12,280 bases of DNA from an uncultured Bacteroidales bacterium. GTDB lineage: Bacteria > Bacteroidota > Bacteroidia > Bacteroidales > UBA4417. Of the stretch, positions 1 to 6,573 are shown in pieces. The DNA is taken from NCBI GenBank assembly GCA_937965665.1, contig CALCJE010000324.1, forward strand, positions 1 to 12,280. The letters run 5' to 3'. The translations under genes and the position numbers were made by a program. Every line of letters begins with the position of its first letter. The first letter of the stretch is position 1. Under the pieces are notes generated by a model that searched no databases, had not been told where the DNA came from, and saw nothing but the letters and a program-made list of their open reading frames with translations.

Positions 1-2074
1 TTTCGTCCTTGAAACATATTTTTTGCACCCCGCTGGTCAGCGGCGAAATCCCGGCATTCGAAACAGTCCAGTTCAAACCTTTATCATGCGAAATGTACAG
101 GTTGCCTTTGTTGGTTCCAAACATAACTGTGCTGGGCCCAACAGCTTGTATTACCGAGGTCCAGCCACCTTCGTCGGAGGCAGGTGTAACTCCACCGCCA
201 ATTTTCGATTTCGAAACCCTGGTCCAGGTGGAGCCGCCATTGGTTGTAGTATAAATTTCGAAATAGTTGTTTTTTACATCACCATGACACATCCCTTCGT
301 TAGCGTTCCAGAACCATACATTGTCAGCAAATGACGATGAACCCTGGAGAGCACCCGGAAGATGCACCCAGGTATTGCCTCCGTCAGTAGTTTTATAAAC
401 ACCGCAGGTGTCATTCTGCGTTGCCTGGCTGTAAACTGTAACAAAAGCGATATCCTTGTTAACCCCGCATATATTTCCCAAGCCAAATGCGTCCCAGCCA
501 AGAACCGTGCCTGATGACCAGGTGGTACCCCCATTGCTGGTTTTTGTAAATTCAGTGATCTGTTTCGACGACACAGGGTTAAAATCGGCTGCGGTGGCCC
601 AAACGGTTTGCGGATCAACAACATGTATATTCTGAATGCCCCTGAATGCAGAGGTAAAAGCAGTTGACTGGGTGATCCACTCACTCAGGCCAACATTTAC
701 TTCCTGGTAAACAGTATCCGTGGCATCAATGGCTTCCACGCGAACAGTATATGTGCCAAGCGGCACTCCGCTTGTATTCCACGAAAATGTAGACTCCGCA
801 CTGGTTGTGGTATTGGCAAGCTGGTTGTTGATATACAGTTTCACCGCCAAAGGCGATCCTTTTACAACCGAATATTTAATGTCGAAATTTCCACTTGCCG
901 AAATGGAATTATATTGTTCCAGATTGGTGAATCGTACTATCAGGTTTGGGTTGCCGGGTTTTATGCCGCACACAATTGAATTTGATGAGTTAAATGTTAA
1001 TGTTGAACTAGGATTAAGAGCCCCGATAGCATAATATCCATCACTTGAAGAACCAGATTGTCCTGACCATCCCCAGTTCATATGAAATTTATTGTCTTTA
1101 TTTCGGTATCCATCACAAACCCAGGCATGGCCTCCACCTGTACCACTTCCTGAATAATATATCGGTCTGCGAGCATTAAGTTCGTTTTTAAGGATATTTA
1201 ACCAATCAACCATATTATAACCCGACATATATTCCTGCCTGATGGTAGCGTTGTCATAGTTAAAATATGTAGTCAATGCCCAGGGCACATCCTCCGAAAA
1301 GGCCCCTGACCCGTCGGCAACACCGTACGACATATCCACTGAAACGCCTGCATGGTAAAGCAATTTAGCAATATCGCGATAACCGTTGGTGTTGTTAGCC
1401 ACATTGGCCATGGCTGCAAAATTGTAATTGGTGTTACCGAAATCTGCACTCTGCATGCCATAAGTGCCATCCATATACGAATAGGAACCCACGCCGGTAG
1501 CGGGGAAATTATAATATTTCATGATTTGCCCCATGGCTGTGGCTACGCAGCCTACGTATGCTTTGCCGGCCGGGCCGCCTGTTGCTGTCGGGCAATAATA
1601 GTTGTAATAACCGTTCTGATCCCAGGTGGTGGTAAGCAAAGGAGCTACATCAGCAGCAGGCGCTTTAACTCCGCTATTCAGGATTTCATTCCATGCGGCC
1701 GAAGATGCCGTATTTCCGGTATTTGATGATACCGCAGCAGCAATTTCTTGGCTGTAACAATCGAACCAATACCGTGTTGCCGGGTTTGTTATTTCGGTTT
1801 CAATGTATCCCTGGTCTGATTCAGCCAGGATCGGGATAGCCACATCATCGGCCGAAACCACTATAAATCCACCTCCCTCGAAATTAAAAACATGATACGT
1901 GGTAATTCCATGGTATGTTTTACTGAAACTGCCGGCTATGCTTCTGCTTGACTTCAAATTGGAAGCTGACAGGTACTTATCGGCTACAAGTCTTGCTTTT
2001 TCCAAGGTAACCGGCTCGCCAAATGCAAAGCTTACAATCAGAAGGCTAAGTAAAAGTATAGATGTTTTTCTCAT
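1..2074 (-). CDS. Secreted C10 family (streptopain-like) cysteine peptidase with Asp-box propeller region, 3' end outside the window
   Basis: The frame is open without a stop from an ATG at 2074 to the left edge (691 codons, C-terminus missing). Residues 1-19 form a signal peptide (MRKT, then a hydrophobic core ending AFG). Residues 20-115 resemble the Spi_N inhibitory propeptide, with GGGFIVVSADD at 67-77. The peptidase domain spans about 145-373: oxyanion Gln in TWDQ (Q153), catalytic Cys176 in GCVATAMGQIMKYY, catalytic His316 in GGGHAWVCDGY, and HMNWGW at 331-336; the domain closes with CGIKPG, as streptopain closes with VGIKP. An Ig-like segment follows (about 377-463), then four Asp-boxes with the S/T-x-D/N-x-G-x-x-W pattern at 512, 562, 610 and 662, spaced 48-52 residues as in sialidase-type beta-propellers. 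It is expected to be a secreted zymogen activated by propeptide removal. Type IX export is plausible for such multidomain Bacteroidota proteins, but the sorting domain is not in view. The substrate is unknown. Confidence 0.93.
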   Translation of the reverse strand, partial: MRKTSILLLSLLIVSFAFGEPVTLEKARLVADKYLSASNLKSSRSIAGSFSKTYHGITTYHVFNFEGGGFIVVSADDVAIPILAESDQGYIETEITNPATRYWFDCYSQEIAAAVSSNTGNTASSAAWNEILNSGVKAPAADVAPLLTTTWDQNGYYNYYCPTATGGPAGKAYVGCVATAMGQIMKYYNFPATGVGSYSYMDGTYGMQSADFGNTNYNFAAMANVANNTNGYRDIAKLLYHAGVSVDMSYGVADGSGAFSEDVPWALTTYFNYDNATIRQEYMSGYNMVDWLNILKNELNARRPIYYSGSGTGGGHAWVCDGYRNKDNKFHMNWGWSGQSGSSSDGYYAIGALNPSSTLTFNSSNSIVCGIKPGNPNLIVRFTNLEQYNSISASGNFDIKYSVVKGSPLAVKLYINNQLANTTTSAESTFSWNTSGVPLGTYTVRVEAIDATDTVYQEVNVGLSEWITQSTAFTSAFRGIQNIHVVDPQTVWATAADFNPVSSKQITEFTKTSNGGTTWSSGTVLGWDAFGLGNICGVNKDIAFVTVYSQATQNDTCGVYKTTDGGNTWVHLPGALQGSSSFADNVWFWNANEGMCHGDVKNNYFEIYTTTNGGSTWTRVSKSKIGGGVTPASDEGGWTSVIQAVGPSTVMFGTNKGNLYISHDKGLNWTVSNAGISPLTSGVQKICFKDE

Positions 2075-2235
2075 TTTTGATTCAGTTTTTATCCTCCAGG
2101 GCTACGCATTACAAAACCGGAAAGAGATAAGTTCGTTCTCGCCAGTGATCTGTTTCTCCGCTGCCGGGCAATACTTATGAAGTAGCAAGTGCAGTGGTGG
2201 TAATTCTAAACCCTGTGGTTCAAATTTTTATAATG

Positions 2236-2243
2236 CAAATATA
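2236..2243 (-). promoter_or_regulatory. Candidate Bacteroidota -7 element for the C10 peptidase
   Basis: The minus strand reads TATATTTG, a perfect match to the Bacteroidota -7 consensus TAnnTTTG. The nearest TTG on the -33 side is only 12 bases away, shorter than usual, so the assignment rests on the -7 box and the direction. It implies a leader of about 155 nt. Confidence 0.4.
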
Positions 2244-2359
2244 ACAGTTCTGATTCAATAAGCCATGAATCCGGGAAAATCTTTAAAAAACCTTACTTCT
2301 TCAGGCTTTGTCATTCGCTGCAAATGCCACCAGGCAAGGTTTAAAGGCTGTATCCTGAA

Positions 2360-2376
2360 ATCTATCGTTGATAGAT
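2360..2376. promoter_or_regulatory. Perfect 7-bp dyad upstream of the ffh promoter, possible operator
   Basis: ATCTATC-GTT-GATAGAT is a perfect inverted repeat with a 3-base centre. It sits about 33-49 bases upstream of the ffh -7 box, so it would not be transcribed with ffh and could be a protein-binding site. No regulator is identified, and a chance palindrome is possible. Confidence 0.25.
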
Positions 2377-2408
2377 AGCTGACAGAGATCGGATTTCGTA
2401 AAAATTAC

Positions 2409-2416
2409 TACCTTTG
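2409..2416 (+). promoter_or_regulatory. Bacteroidota -7 promoter element of ffh
   Basis: TACCTTTG matches TAnnTTTG exactly and is embedded in ACTACCTTTGCA, which is nearly identical to the box before thrS (ACTACTTTTGCA). Transcription would begin near 2423, giving a leader of about 48 nt to the ATG at 2471. No clear -33 TTG is visible. Confidence 0.6.
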
Positions 2417-2470
2417 CACCCCTGCAATGGGCAGGCATCAATATCAATCTCCGAAAATACTGGAAATACC

Positions 2471-3805
2471 ATGTTTGAAAGTCTAAGTGACAGGCTCGAC
2501 AGAGCATTTAAACTGCTGAAAGGTCACGGTTATATTACCGAAATTAATGTGGCCGAAACACTGAAAGATGTGCGTAAGGCATTACTCGATGCCGACGTAA
2601 GTTATAAGGTAGCCAAGGAATTTACTGATACTGTTAAAACCAAGGCGCTGGGCCAGAATGTGTTGACTTCGGTTTCGCCTGGTCAGTTGATGGTTAAAAT
2701 TGTTCACGACGAACTTGCCCTGTTAATGGGTGGCGATAAGGTTGAGATTAACCTGAAAGGTAGCCCTTCGATTGTGCTGATGTCGGGTTTGCAAGGTAGT
2801 GGTAAAACTACTTTTGCTGCAAAGCTGGCCAATTACCTGCATACCAAAAAAGGAAAAAGTCCTTTGCTGGTTGCCTGCGATATTTATCGTCCTGCAGCTA
2901 TCGACCAGTTAAAGGTACTTGGCGAACAGATCGGTATCCCGGTATATGCCGAACCCGAAAATAAGGATGCCGTAAAAATTGCCCGCAATGCGGTTGCTCA
3001 TGCCAAAGATCGTGGCTTTAATGTGCTCATTATAGATACTGCCGGTCGACTTGCCATCGACGAAATGATGATGAACGAAATTTCGGCACTCAAAACGGCA
3101 CTCAATCCACACGAAACCCTTTTCGTTGTCGATTCAATGACCGGTCAGGATGCAGTAAATACCGCCAAAGCATTTAACGACAGGCTCAACTTCGACGGGG
3201 TGATCCTCACCAAACTCGATGGTGATACCCGCGGTGGTGCGGCGCTTACCATTCGGTCAGTAGTTAACAAACCCATTAAGTTTGTTGGTATTGGCGAAAA
3301 AATGGAGGCCATGGATATGTTCTACCCCGAACGTATGGCCGACCGTATTCTGGGTATGGGTGATATTGTTTCGCTGGTTGAACGTGCCCAGGAACAATAC
3401 GATGAAGAAGCTGCCCGTAAGTTGCAGAAAAAACTGGCCAAGGACCAGTTTAACTTCAACGACTTTATCGACCAGATCCGCCAGATCAAGAAGATGGGTA
3501 ATGTGAAGGACCTCATGGGGATGATCCCGGGAATGGGCAAAGCCATCAAAGATATTGACATTGACGAAAATGCATTTAAAGGCATCGAAGCCATTATACA
3601 ATCGATGACACCGCTCGAAAGAGAAAATCCTTCGGTACTCAATGGCAGCCGTCGCAAGCGAATTGCCCAGGGTAGCGGAACTGATATCCAGGAAGTCAAT
3701 CGCCTGATTAAACAATTCGACGATACCCGTAAAATGATGAAAATGCTGACTACCGGCGGAGCTCAGAAAATGGCTCAGCAAATGAAAAACGCTAAGAGAA
3801 GGTAG
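2471..3805 (+). CDS. ffh: Signal recognition particle GTPase Ffh (SRP54)
   Basis: This 444-residue protein is of usual Ffh length. Ffh binds the 4.5S RNA and signal sequences of nascent membrane proteins, and docks with FtsY through a GTPase cycle. The N domain covers about 1-95. The G domain contains the P-loop GLQGSGKT at 106-113, DTAGR at 189-193 and TKLD at 247-250. The methionine-rich M domain follows, with MGMIPGMGK near 349 and the SRP-RNA-binding motif SRRKRIAQGSG at 393-403. The C-terminal tail is basic and Met/Gln-rich. The start is the ATG at 2471, which gives the conserved MFESLSDRLDRAF. An upstream in-frame TTG at 2414 lies inside the promoter box and is rejected. The gene stands alone behind its own promoter, and a heptamer array begins at its TAG stop. 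No 4.5S RNA gene is visible in the window. Confidence 0.98.
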   Translation: MFESLSDRLDRAFKLLKGHGYITEINVAETLKDVRKALLDADVSYKVAKEFTDTVKTKALGQNVLTSVSPGQLMVKIVHDELALLMGGDKVEINLKGSPSIVLMSGLQGSGKTTFAAKLANYLHTKKGKSPLLVACDIYRPAAIDQLKVLGEQIGIPVYAEPENKDAVKIARNAVAHAKDRGFNVLIIDTAGRLAIDEMMMNEISALKTALNPHETLFVVDSMTGQDAVNTAKAFNDRLNFDGVILTKLDGDTRGGAALTIRSVVNKPIKFVGIGEKMEAMDMFYPERMADRILGMGDIVSLVERAQEQYDEEAARKLQKKLAKDQFNFNDFIDQIRQIKKMGNVKDLMGMIPGMGKAIKDIDIDENAFKGIEAIIQSMTPLERENPSVLNGSRRKRIAQGSGTDIQEVNRLIKQFDDTRKMMKMLTTGGAQKMAQQMKNAKRR

Positions 3806-3872
3806 TAGATTTAATTTGTAATTTGTAAGTTGTAAGTTGTAAGAAGGAAGCAGTTGGTAGTTAGCTGTAAGG
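3803..3872 (+). repeat. Degenerate heptamer array after ffh, unit TGTAAGT
   Basis: In register with the TAG stop, 7-bp units run TAGTAGA, TTTAATT, TGTAATT, TGTAAGT, TGTAAGT, TGTAAGA, AGGAAGC, AGTTGGT, AGTTAGC, TGTAAGG. The core (3817-3844) is clear; the flanks are weakly repetitive. The unit is a close relative, by rotation, of the GTAAGGT unit after folD. The remaining ~100 bases to folD show nothing recognisable. Confidence 0.6.
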
Positions 3873-3976
3873 TTTGGACGATGACAGAATGATTAAATTT
3901 TAACTTCTGATTTTAAAGACCCAGCTCTTCATTTTTACATCAGTATATCAATACTTTATATCAAAACAAACAGTAG

Positions 3977-4849
3977 ATGAAACTAATAGATGGCAAGAAA
4001 ATTGCTTCTGACATAAAAAAGGAACTGGCAGTCAAAAGTGCTGCCATTATTGATAAAGGTGATAGAGCTCCACACCTGGTTGCTGTTTTGGTTGGTGATG
4101 ATCCTGCCAGCCAGACCTATGTTAACAGCAAGGAAAAAGATTGCAGGGAAGTTGGTTTTACATCAACCATTTACAGGCTCGAAGCAAATACCAGCGAAAA
4201 AAAACTGCTTGAAATAATCGACTTCCTGAATAACGACGACGAAGTGGATGGATTTATTGTTCAGTTGCCACTGCCAGCGCATATCAATGTTCAGAAAATT
4301 ATCAGGAGTATCAATCCTCAGAAGGATGTCGACGGTTTTCACCCGGTGAGCCTGGGCCGCATGATGCTTGGCGAACCTACATACCTGCCTGCCACACCTT
4401 ATGGTATTATCCAACTGCTCGAACGCTATAAAATTGAAACCAGTGGCAAACATTGTGTGGTACTGGGCCGCAGTAATATTGTGGGAACACCCGTCAGTGT
4501 TATGCTTTCGCGAAAAGCAAACCCCGGAAACAGCACCGTAACCATCTGCCACACTGGTACAAAAAACCTGAAAGAAATTGCCAAAACGGCCGATATCCTG
4601 ATTGCTGCCATGGGTCAGCCCCATTTTGTAACCGCCGATATGGTTAAAGAAGGTGCCGTGGATATTGATGTGGGTATACATCGCATGGAGGACTCCAGCG
4701 AAAAAGGCTACCAGATTATTGGTGATGTTAAATTTGATGAGGTTGCTCCCAAATGTTCATATATAACCCCTGTTCCGGGTGGTGTAGGTCCTATGACCCG
4801 TGTTGCCTTGCTTATGAATACTTTTAAAGCGTATAATAAAGAAGTATAG
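3977..4849 (+). CDS. folD: Bifunctional methylene-THF dehydrogenase / methenyl-THF cyclohydrolase FolD
   Basis: At 290 residues it has the normal FolD length. It interconverts 5,10-methylene-, 5,10-methenyl- and 10-formyl-tetrahydrofolate in the cytoplasm, feeding purine and formyl-Met-tRNA synthesis. The catalytic Tyr48 and Lys52 lie in QTYVNSKEKDC. The folate-site motifs DGFIVQLPLP (91-100) and KDVDGFHPVSLGRM (116-129) follow. The nucleotide-binding fold is at about 158-212, with VVLGRSNIVGTPV at 161-173. The C-terminal signature PVPGGVGPMTR is at 265-275. The start is the ATG at 3977, the only one that preserves MKLIDGKKIA. There is no Shine-Dalgarno and no clear -7 box. The gene is flanked on both sides by related heptamer arrays, the second starting at its own TAG stop. 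Confidence 0.98.
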   Translation: MKLIDGKKIASDIKKELAVKSAAIIDKGDRAPHLVAVLVGDDPASQTYVNSKEKDCREVGFTSTIYRLEANTSEKKLLEIIDFLNNDDEVDGFIVQLPLPAHINVQKIIRSINPQKDVDGFHPVSLGRMMLGEPTYLPATPYGIIQLLERYKIETSGKHCVVLGRSNIVGTPVSVMLSRKANPGNSTVTICHTGTKNLKEIAKTADILIAAMGQPHFVTADMVKEGAVDIDVGIHRMEDSSEKGYQIIGDVKFDEVAPKCSYITPVPGGVGPMTRVALLMNTFKAYNKEV

Positions 4850-4951
4850 AGGGTTGAGGGTTAGAGTTTAAGGTTTAAGGTGTAAGGTGTAAGGTGTAAG
4901 GTGTAAGGTGTAAGGTGTAAGATGTAAGGTGTAAGAAGTAAGTTATAAGAT
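4847..4951 (+). repeat. Heptamer tandem array after folD, unit GTAAGGT, 15 units
   Basis: Read in 7-base steps from the stop codon, the units are TAGAGGG, TTGAGGG, TTAGAGT, TTAAGGT, TTAAGGT, then GTAAGGT five times perfectly (4882-4916), GTAAGAT, GTAAGGT, GTAAGAA, GTAAGTT, ATAAGAT. The TAG stop forms the first unit and differs from the second unit by one base. Similarity peaks in the middle and decays at both ends. The coding strand of the array has no C at all. Confidence 0.9.
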
Positions 4952-5036
4952 TGAAACTTTTGGATTTTAAACCAGGGTTTTGACGCTTGCACCAACGAGA
5001 TTTTAGAATTTAGTACAAAGCATAAATAAAATAATT

Positions 5037-5660
5037 GTGAATACAGATCCCACGCAGCAAGGTAAATTACTCCCGTTAATGGAAGACTTCTACACCATCC
5101 AGGGCGAAGGATTTCATACCGGAAAGGCTGCTTATTTTTTAAGGGTTGGCGGGTGCGATGTGGGATGCTACTGGTGCGATGTAAAGGAATCGTGGAATCC
5201 TAAACTTCATCCGCTCACCGATGCCGACGAAATTGTTAGCAGGGTAATAGGAAACCCCGCGGCTACGGTTGTGGTTACAGGTGGAGAGCCCCTGATGTAC
5301 AATCTGGATTACCTGTGTAATAAGCTTAAGCAACAAGGCTTACAGGTTCACCTCGAAACCTCGGGTTCGCATCCGTTCAGTGGTACGTTCGACTGGGTTT
5401 GTCTTTCACCCAAACGGAAAAGCCCTCCAAAACCGGAAGTTTTTGGCAAAGCCAACGAACTGAAAGTGATTATTTTTGATGATACCGATTTTGAATGGGC
5501 CGAGGAAAATGCCAGGCTTGTCGGACCTGATTGTTACCTTTGTATGCAACCCGAATGGAGCCGCATGCAGGTGGTTCTACCTGAAATTATTGATTATGTG
5601 ATGAAGAACCCGCGCTGGCATATTTCGCTTCAGGCACATAAATTTATGCACATCCCTTAG
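5037..5660 (+). CDS. queE: 7-carboxy-7-deazaguanine synthase QueE (radical SAM)
   Basis: This 207-residue protein converts 6-carboxytetrahydropterin to 7-carboxy-7-deazaguanine on the route to preQ0 and queuosine. The radical-SAM cluster motif is GGCDVGCYWCDVKESW, a CX3CX2C arrangement with Cys40, Cys44 and Cys47. TGGEP at 81-85 is the SAM-contact motif. LETSGSHP (106-113), CLSPKRK (122-128) and the C-terminal SLQAHKFMHIP (197-207) match the family, as does the N-terminal LLPLMEDFYTIQGEGFHTGKA. The start is taken as GTG at 5037. The next candidate, ATG at 5079, would leave MEDFYTIQGEG and drop the usual LLPL, so GTG is preferred but not certain. No other queuosine gene is in the window. The gene lies 187 bases after folD, beyond the heptamer array. 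Confidence 0.93.
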   Translation: MNTDPTQQGKLLPLMEDFYTIQGEGFHTGKAAYFLRVGGCDVGCYWCDVKESWNPKLHPLTDADEIVSRVIGNPAATVVVTGGEPLMYNLDYLCNKLKQQGLQVHLETSGSHPFSGTFDWVCLSPKRKSPPKPEVFGKANELKVIIFDDTDFEWAEENARLVGPDCYLCMQPEWSRMQVVLPEIIDYVMKNPRWHISLQAHKFMHIP

Positions 5661-5712
5661 CTAATTGCTTCGCTCGTAAACGCTGGTTCAAACATTGTTA
5701 TAAACGAGTACT

Positions 5713-6267
5713 ATGGGAAAATTCAGTAACTCCATACAACCTGCTCACCAGGATTTTATCAGCAAGCAACACCTGTTTTTTGTTGCTACTGCTCCTTTGA
5801 GTGCAAACGGCCGGATCAATCTTTCGCCTAAAGGTTTGAATTCATTCCGGATTTTGGGAAGTAACCAGGTGGCTTACATGGATTTGATAAGCAGTGGCAA
5901 CGAAACTTCGGCTCATACACTCGAAAATGGCCGTATTACATTTATGTTTTGTTCCTTCGACGAAAATCCTGGTATTTTAAAACTTTATGGTAAAGGCTTT
6001 ACGGTAATACCCGGATCCGAAAACTGGGATTTCTATGCCCGGCATTTTACAATTTACCCCAGCACCCGCCAGATTATAGTTGCCGATATTGATTTTATTC
6101 AGACTTCATGCGGCTATGGTGTGCCCATTTTTGATTTTAAGGAAGATCGTGGTATTCATTTCGAATGGGCTGAAAAAAAAGGTCCCGAAGGACTTGCTTT
6201 GTATATGAAAGAGAACAACCTGAAAAGCATAGACGATTTGCCCACTGATTTAGGGCTAAAAAAATAA
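5713..6267 (+). CDS. Pyridoxamine 5'-phosphate oxidase-related FMN-binding protein
   Basis: The 184-residue product fits the PNPOx-related split-barrel family that binds FMN or a similar cofactor. Supporting features are the N-terminal helix followed by HLFFVATAPLSANGRINLSPKG (interrupted here: residues 20-41), the barrel strand ARHFTIYPSTRQIIVADIDF with its neighbours (about 108-128), and the segment TSCGYGVPIFDFKEDR (130-145) typical of this small-protein branch. It lacks the features of true PdxH, so the vitamin B6 function should not be assumed; the substrate is unknown. It follows queE by 52 bases on the same strand and may be co-transcribed with it. The start ATG at 5713 has no Shine-Dalgarno. 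A weak hairpin lies about 40 bases past its TAA stop. Confidence 0.8.
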   Translation: MGKFSNSIQPAHQDFISKQHLFFVATAPLSANGRINLSPKGLNSFRILGSNQVAYMDLISSGNETSAHTLENGRITFMFCSFDENPGILKLYGKGFTVIPGSENWDFYARHFTIYPSTRQIIVADIDFIQTSCGYGVPIFDFKEDRGIHFEWAEKKGPEGLALYMKENNLKSIDDLPTDLGLKK

Positions 6268-6573
6268 AAACCCTGGTTTATTATTCGTGAGCGACTAAAT
6301 ATAGGAAGCTTTGCCCCAAGGCTTTGCTTACCTGGTATATAGCAACTCTCTGTATTCAGGATAGTTGTGGTAACTTATTGTATGTAATTCAGTTATATAG
6401 CTTATCAGGAGGTTTGGTAGTATTTGTTTTCAGAAAACTGGCTGCAGCTCATCACCCATGTTTCGTTCAAACTGTCATCAATTCACAGCTTTGGCACAAT
6501 ATTAGCCTTTGTTTTCGCGTATTATACAAGTTGGCGTAAGTTGTGTATTTTCGCTGTTCAATCCTGAAATCTT
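6268..6573. other. Intergenic region before the PorE-like gene
   Basis: The 306-base gap holds a candidate terminator hairpin (6306-6324), a near-consensus -7 box TATTTTCG at 6546-6553 (one mismatch to TAnnTTTG), and a short frame from TTG 6424 to TGA 6567. That frame would encode about 47 residues with one hydrophobic stretch (residues near GTILAFVFAYY). The frame has no ATG and no ribosome binding site, so I do not call it a gene. Confidence 0.45.
6306..6324 (+). terminator. Possible terminator hairpin after the flavin-binding protein gene
   Basis: AAGCTTTG-CCC-CAAGGCTT can form an 8-bp stem with one G-T pair and a 3-base loop, 38 bases after the stop at 6267. The T run after it is poor (TTGCTTA), so termination here is only suggested. 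Confidence 0.3.

Larger units (their letters stand above)
2075..2470. other. Divergent intergenic region between the C10 peptidase and ffh
   Basis: This 396-base gap separates two divergently transcribed genes. It contains a -7 type promoter element for each direction (2236-2243 on minus, 2409-2416 on plus) and a short perfect dyad at 2360-2376. I see no convincing small gene, tRNA or other structured RNA. The putative leader of the peptidase mRNA would be about 155 nt; a GGAGG lies near 2094 but is 18 nt from the ATG, too far for an ordinary ribosome binding site. Confidence 0.6.

Noticed and set aside
274..684. A 136-residue minus-strand frame and a 124-residue plus-strand frame (1352-1726) in the left region
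   Set aside because: The C10 peptidase frame covers this whole region and carries all family motifs; these are out-of-frame shadows.
2414..2470. N-terminal extension of Ffh from a TTG at 2414
   Set aside because: The TTG is part of the promoter -7 box, so it cannot be in the transcript, and Ffh proteins begin at the MFESLSDRL found at 2471.
3257..3781. A 174-residue frame antisense to ffh, and a similar 172-residue frame antisense to folD (4163-4681)
   Set aside because: Both are covered by clear genes on the plus strand and show no family features.
6324..6539. A 71-residue plus-strand frame in the gap before the PorE-like gene
   Set aside because: It uses a non-ATG start, has no ribosome site, an unusual Cys/His/Leu-rich composition and no recognisable domain.
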